Positions 5,863-6,104 of a DNA stretch of 6,104 bases are shown one piece after another. The notes beneath the pieces are model-generated. The model made no database searches. It was not told where the DNA came from and saw only the letters and a program-made list of their open reading frames with translations. Every line of letters begins with the position of its first letter. The stretch's first letter is position 1. Location: contig DOIX01000118.1 of NCBI GenBank assembly GCA_003511885.1, forward strand, positions 592 to 6,695, in the 5' to 3' direction. This DNA comes from Cyanobacteria bacterium UBA11153 (GTDB lineage Bacteria; Cyanobacteriota; Cyanobacteriia; Cyanobacteriales; Coleofasciculaceae). Position numbers and translations under genes: made by a program.

Positions 5863-5903
5863 TTCGTTAATTCTTAAGAATAAATCTCAATAAATTTAAC
5901 GAA
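5863..5903. repeat. Perfect 8-bp inverted repeat enclosing a 10-bp palindrome
   Basis: TTCGTTAA at 5863-5870 and TTAACGAA at 5896-5903 flank 25 bp that begins with the palindrome TTCTTAAGAA (5871-5880). AT-rich dyads like this can be regulator binding sites or hairpin remnants. No gene start follows within the window, so no role can be assigned. Confidence 0.4.
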
Positions 5904-6026
5904 GTTATACGGCTTTCAGCCTGGAAAAAATTATTACGTTATGTTAAGTAATTTTCTTTTCAGGGGGAGGGGTTGAGAGAGGGGGGAAACTCCCTAGTCG
6001 AGATTGGGGGATATGGGACTTTAGTC

Positions 6027-6104
6027 ATTGACAATTAGCAATTAGCCATTAGCGATTGGCTATAAAGCCTGCTCTCAAGCAATTGACAATTAGCAATTAG
6101 CCAT
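6027..6104. repeat. 23-bp direct repeat of ATTAG/GCCAT-type heptamers at the window edge
   Basis: An identical 23-bp string beginning ATTGACAATTAGC and ending TTAGCCAT occurs at 6027-6049 and at 6082-6104, 55 bp apart. It is built from CAATTAG/CCATTAG-like heptamers. ATTAGCCATTAG at 6041-6052 is the reverse complement of the TAATGGC tract at 3355-3386. The tract may continue beyond the right edge. Confidence 0.75.

Larger units (their letters stand above)
5504..6104. other. Repeat-rich intergenic region without a convincing gene
   Basis: About 600 bp downstream of the DUF1460 gene with no recognisable protein, although a short frame at 5509-5733 is open. It contains a 21-bp-period repeat (5534-5572), a fold-back element (5648-5748), the inverted repeat at 5863-5903 and a 23-bp direct repeat at the right edge. 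A G-rich stretch lies at 5963-6017. No perfect HIP1 octamer occurs. No terminator hairpin was seen after the DUF1460 stop; a run of seven T at 5523-5529 lacks a stem. Confidence 0.6.

Noticed and set aside
5963..6017. G-quadruplex in the G-rich stretch
   Set aside because: Only three G-runs lie close together; the fourth is about 19 nt away, so a canonical quadruplex is not supported.
6027..6104. CRISPR array at the right edge
   Set aside because: Only two copies of an AT-rich 23-bp string, itself made of heptamer units; no cas genes and no spacer-like pattern.

Overview
The window looks like chromosomal DNA of a cyanobacterium, probably a filamentous one. Perfect HIP1 octamers (GCGATCGC) occur at 3029, 3126, 4292, 4760, 4808 and 4980. 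The intergenic regions carry cyanobacterial-style tandem heptanucleotide repeats. The leftmost gene is a two-partner-secretion exoprotein of the type common in cyanobacteria. No rRNA, tRNA, CRISPR array or transposase gene was found.

Layout: (1) 1-1784, minus strand: the N-terminal 594 codons of a large secreted filamentous-hemagglutinin-like protein. Its C-terminus lies beyond the left edge. (2) 1785-2552: about 770 bp without a convincing gene, holding several small inverted repeats. (3) 2553-3350, plus strand: an ABC-transporter ATPase of the LolD/MacB/DevA type. It has no permease beside it, and its 5' end appears to have lost one base right after the natural start codon. (4) 3355-3449: two heptanucleotide tracts between convergent genes. 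The second tract runs into the next gene and supplies its stop codon. (5) 3443-4408, minus strand: an extended short-chain dehydrogenase/reductase (NAD(P)-dependent epimerase/reductase type). (6) 4409-4483: a 75-bp divergent promoter region. (7) 4484-5503, plus strand: an exported DUF1460 (NlpC/P60-superfamily) cell-wall hydrolase-like protein. (8) 5504-6104: a gene-free, repeat-rich tail with a 21-bp-period tandem repeat, a MITE-like fold-back element, another inverted repeat, and a 23-bp direct repeat that reuses the heptamer family seen near 3360 in inverted orientation.

The genes do not form an operon, because orientation changes at almost every boundary. Three of the four act at or beyond the cell envelope or are of a transport type (exoprotein, ABC ATPase, wall hydrolase), but nothing in the sequence shows that they work together. 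I found no clear evidence of a new multi-gene system. The most unusual signals are the apparent 1-nt lesion at the start of the ABC ATPase, the repeat tract that forms the end of the epimerase gene, and the fold-back element at about 5648-5748.
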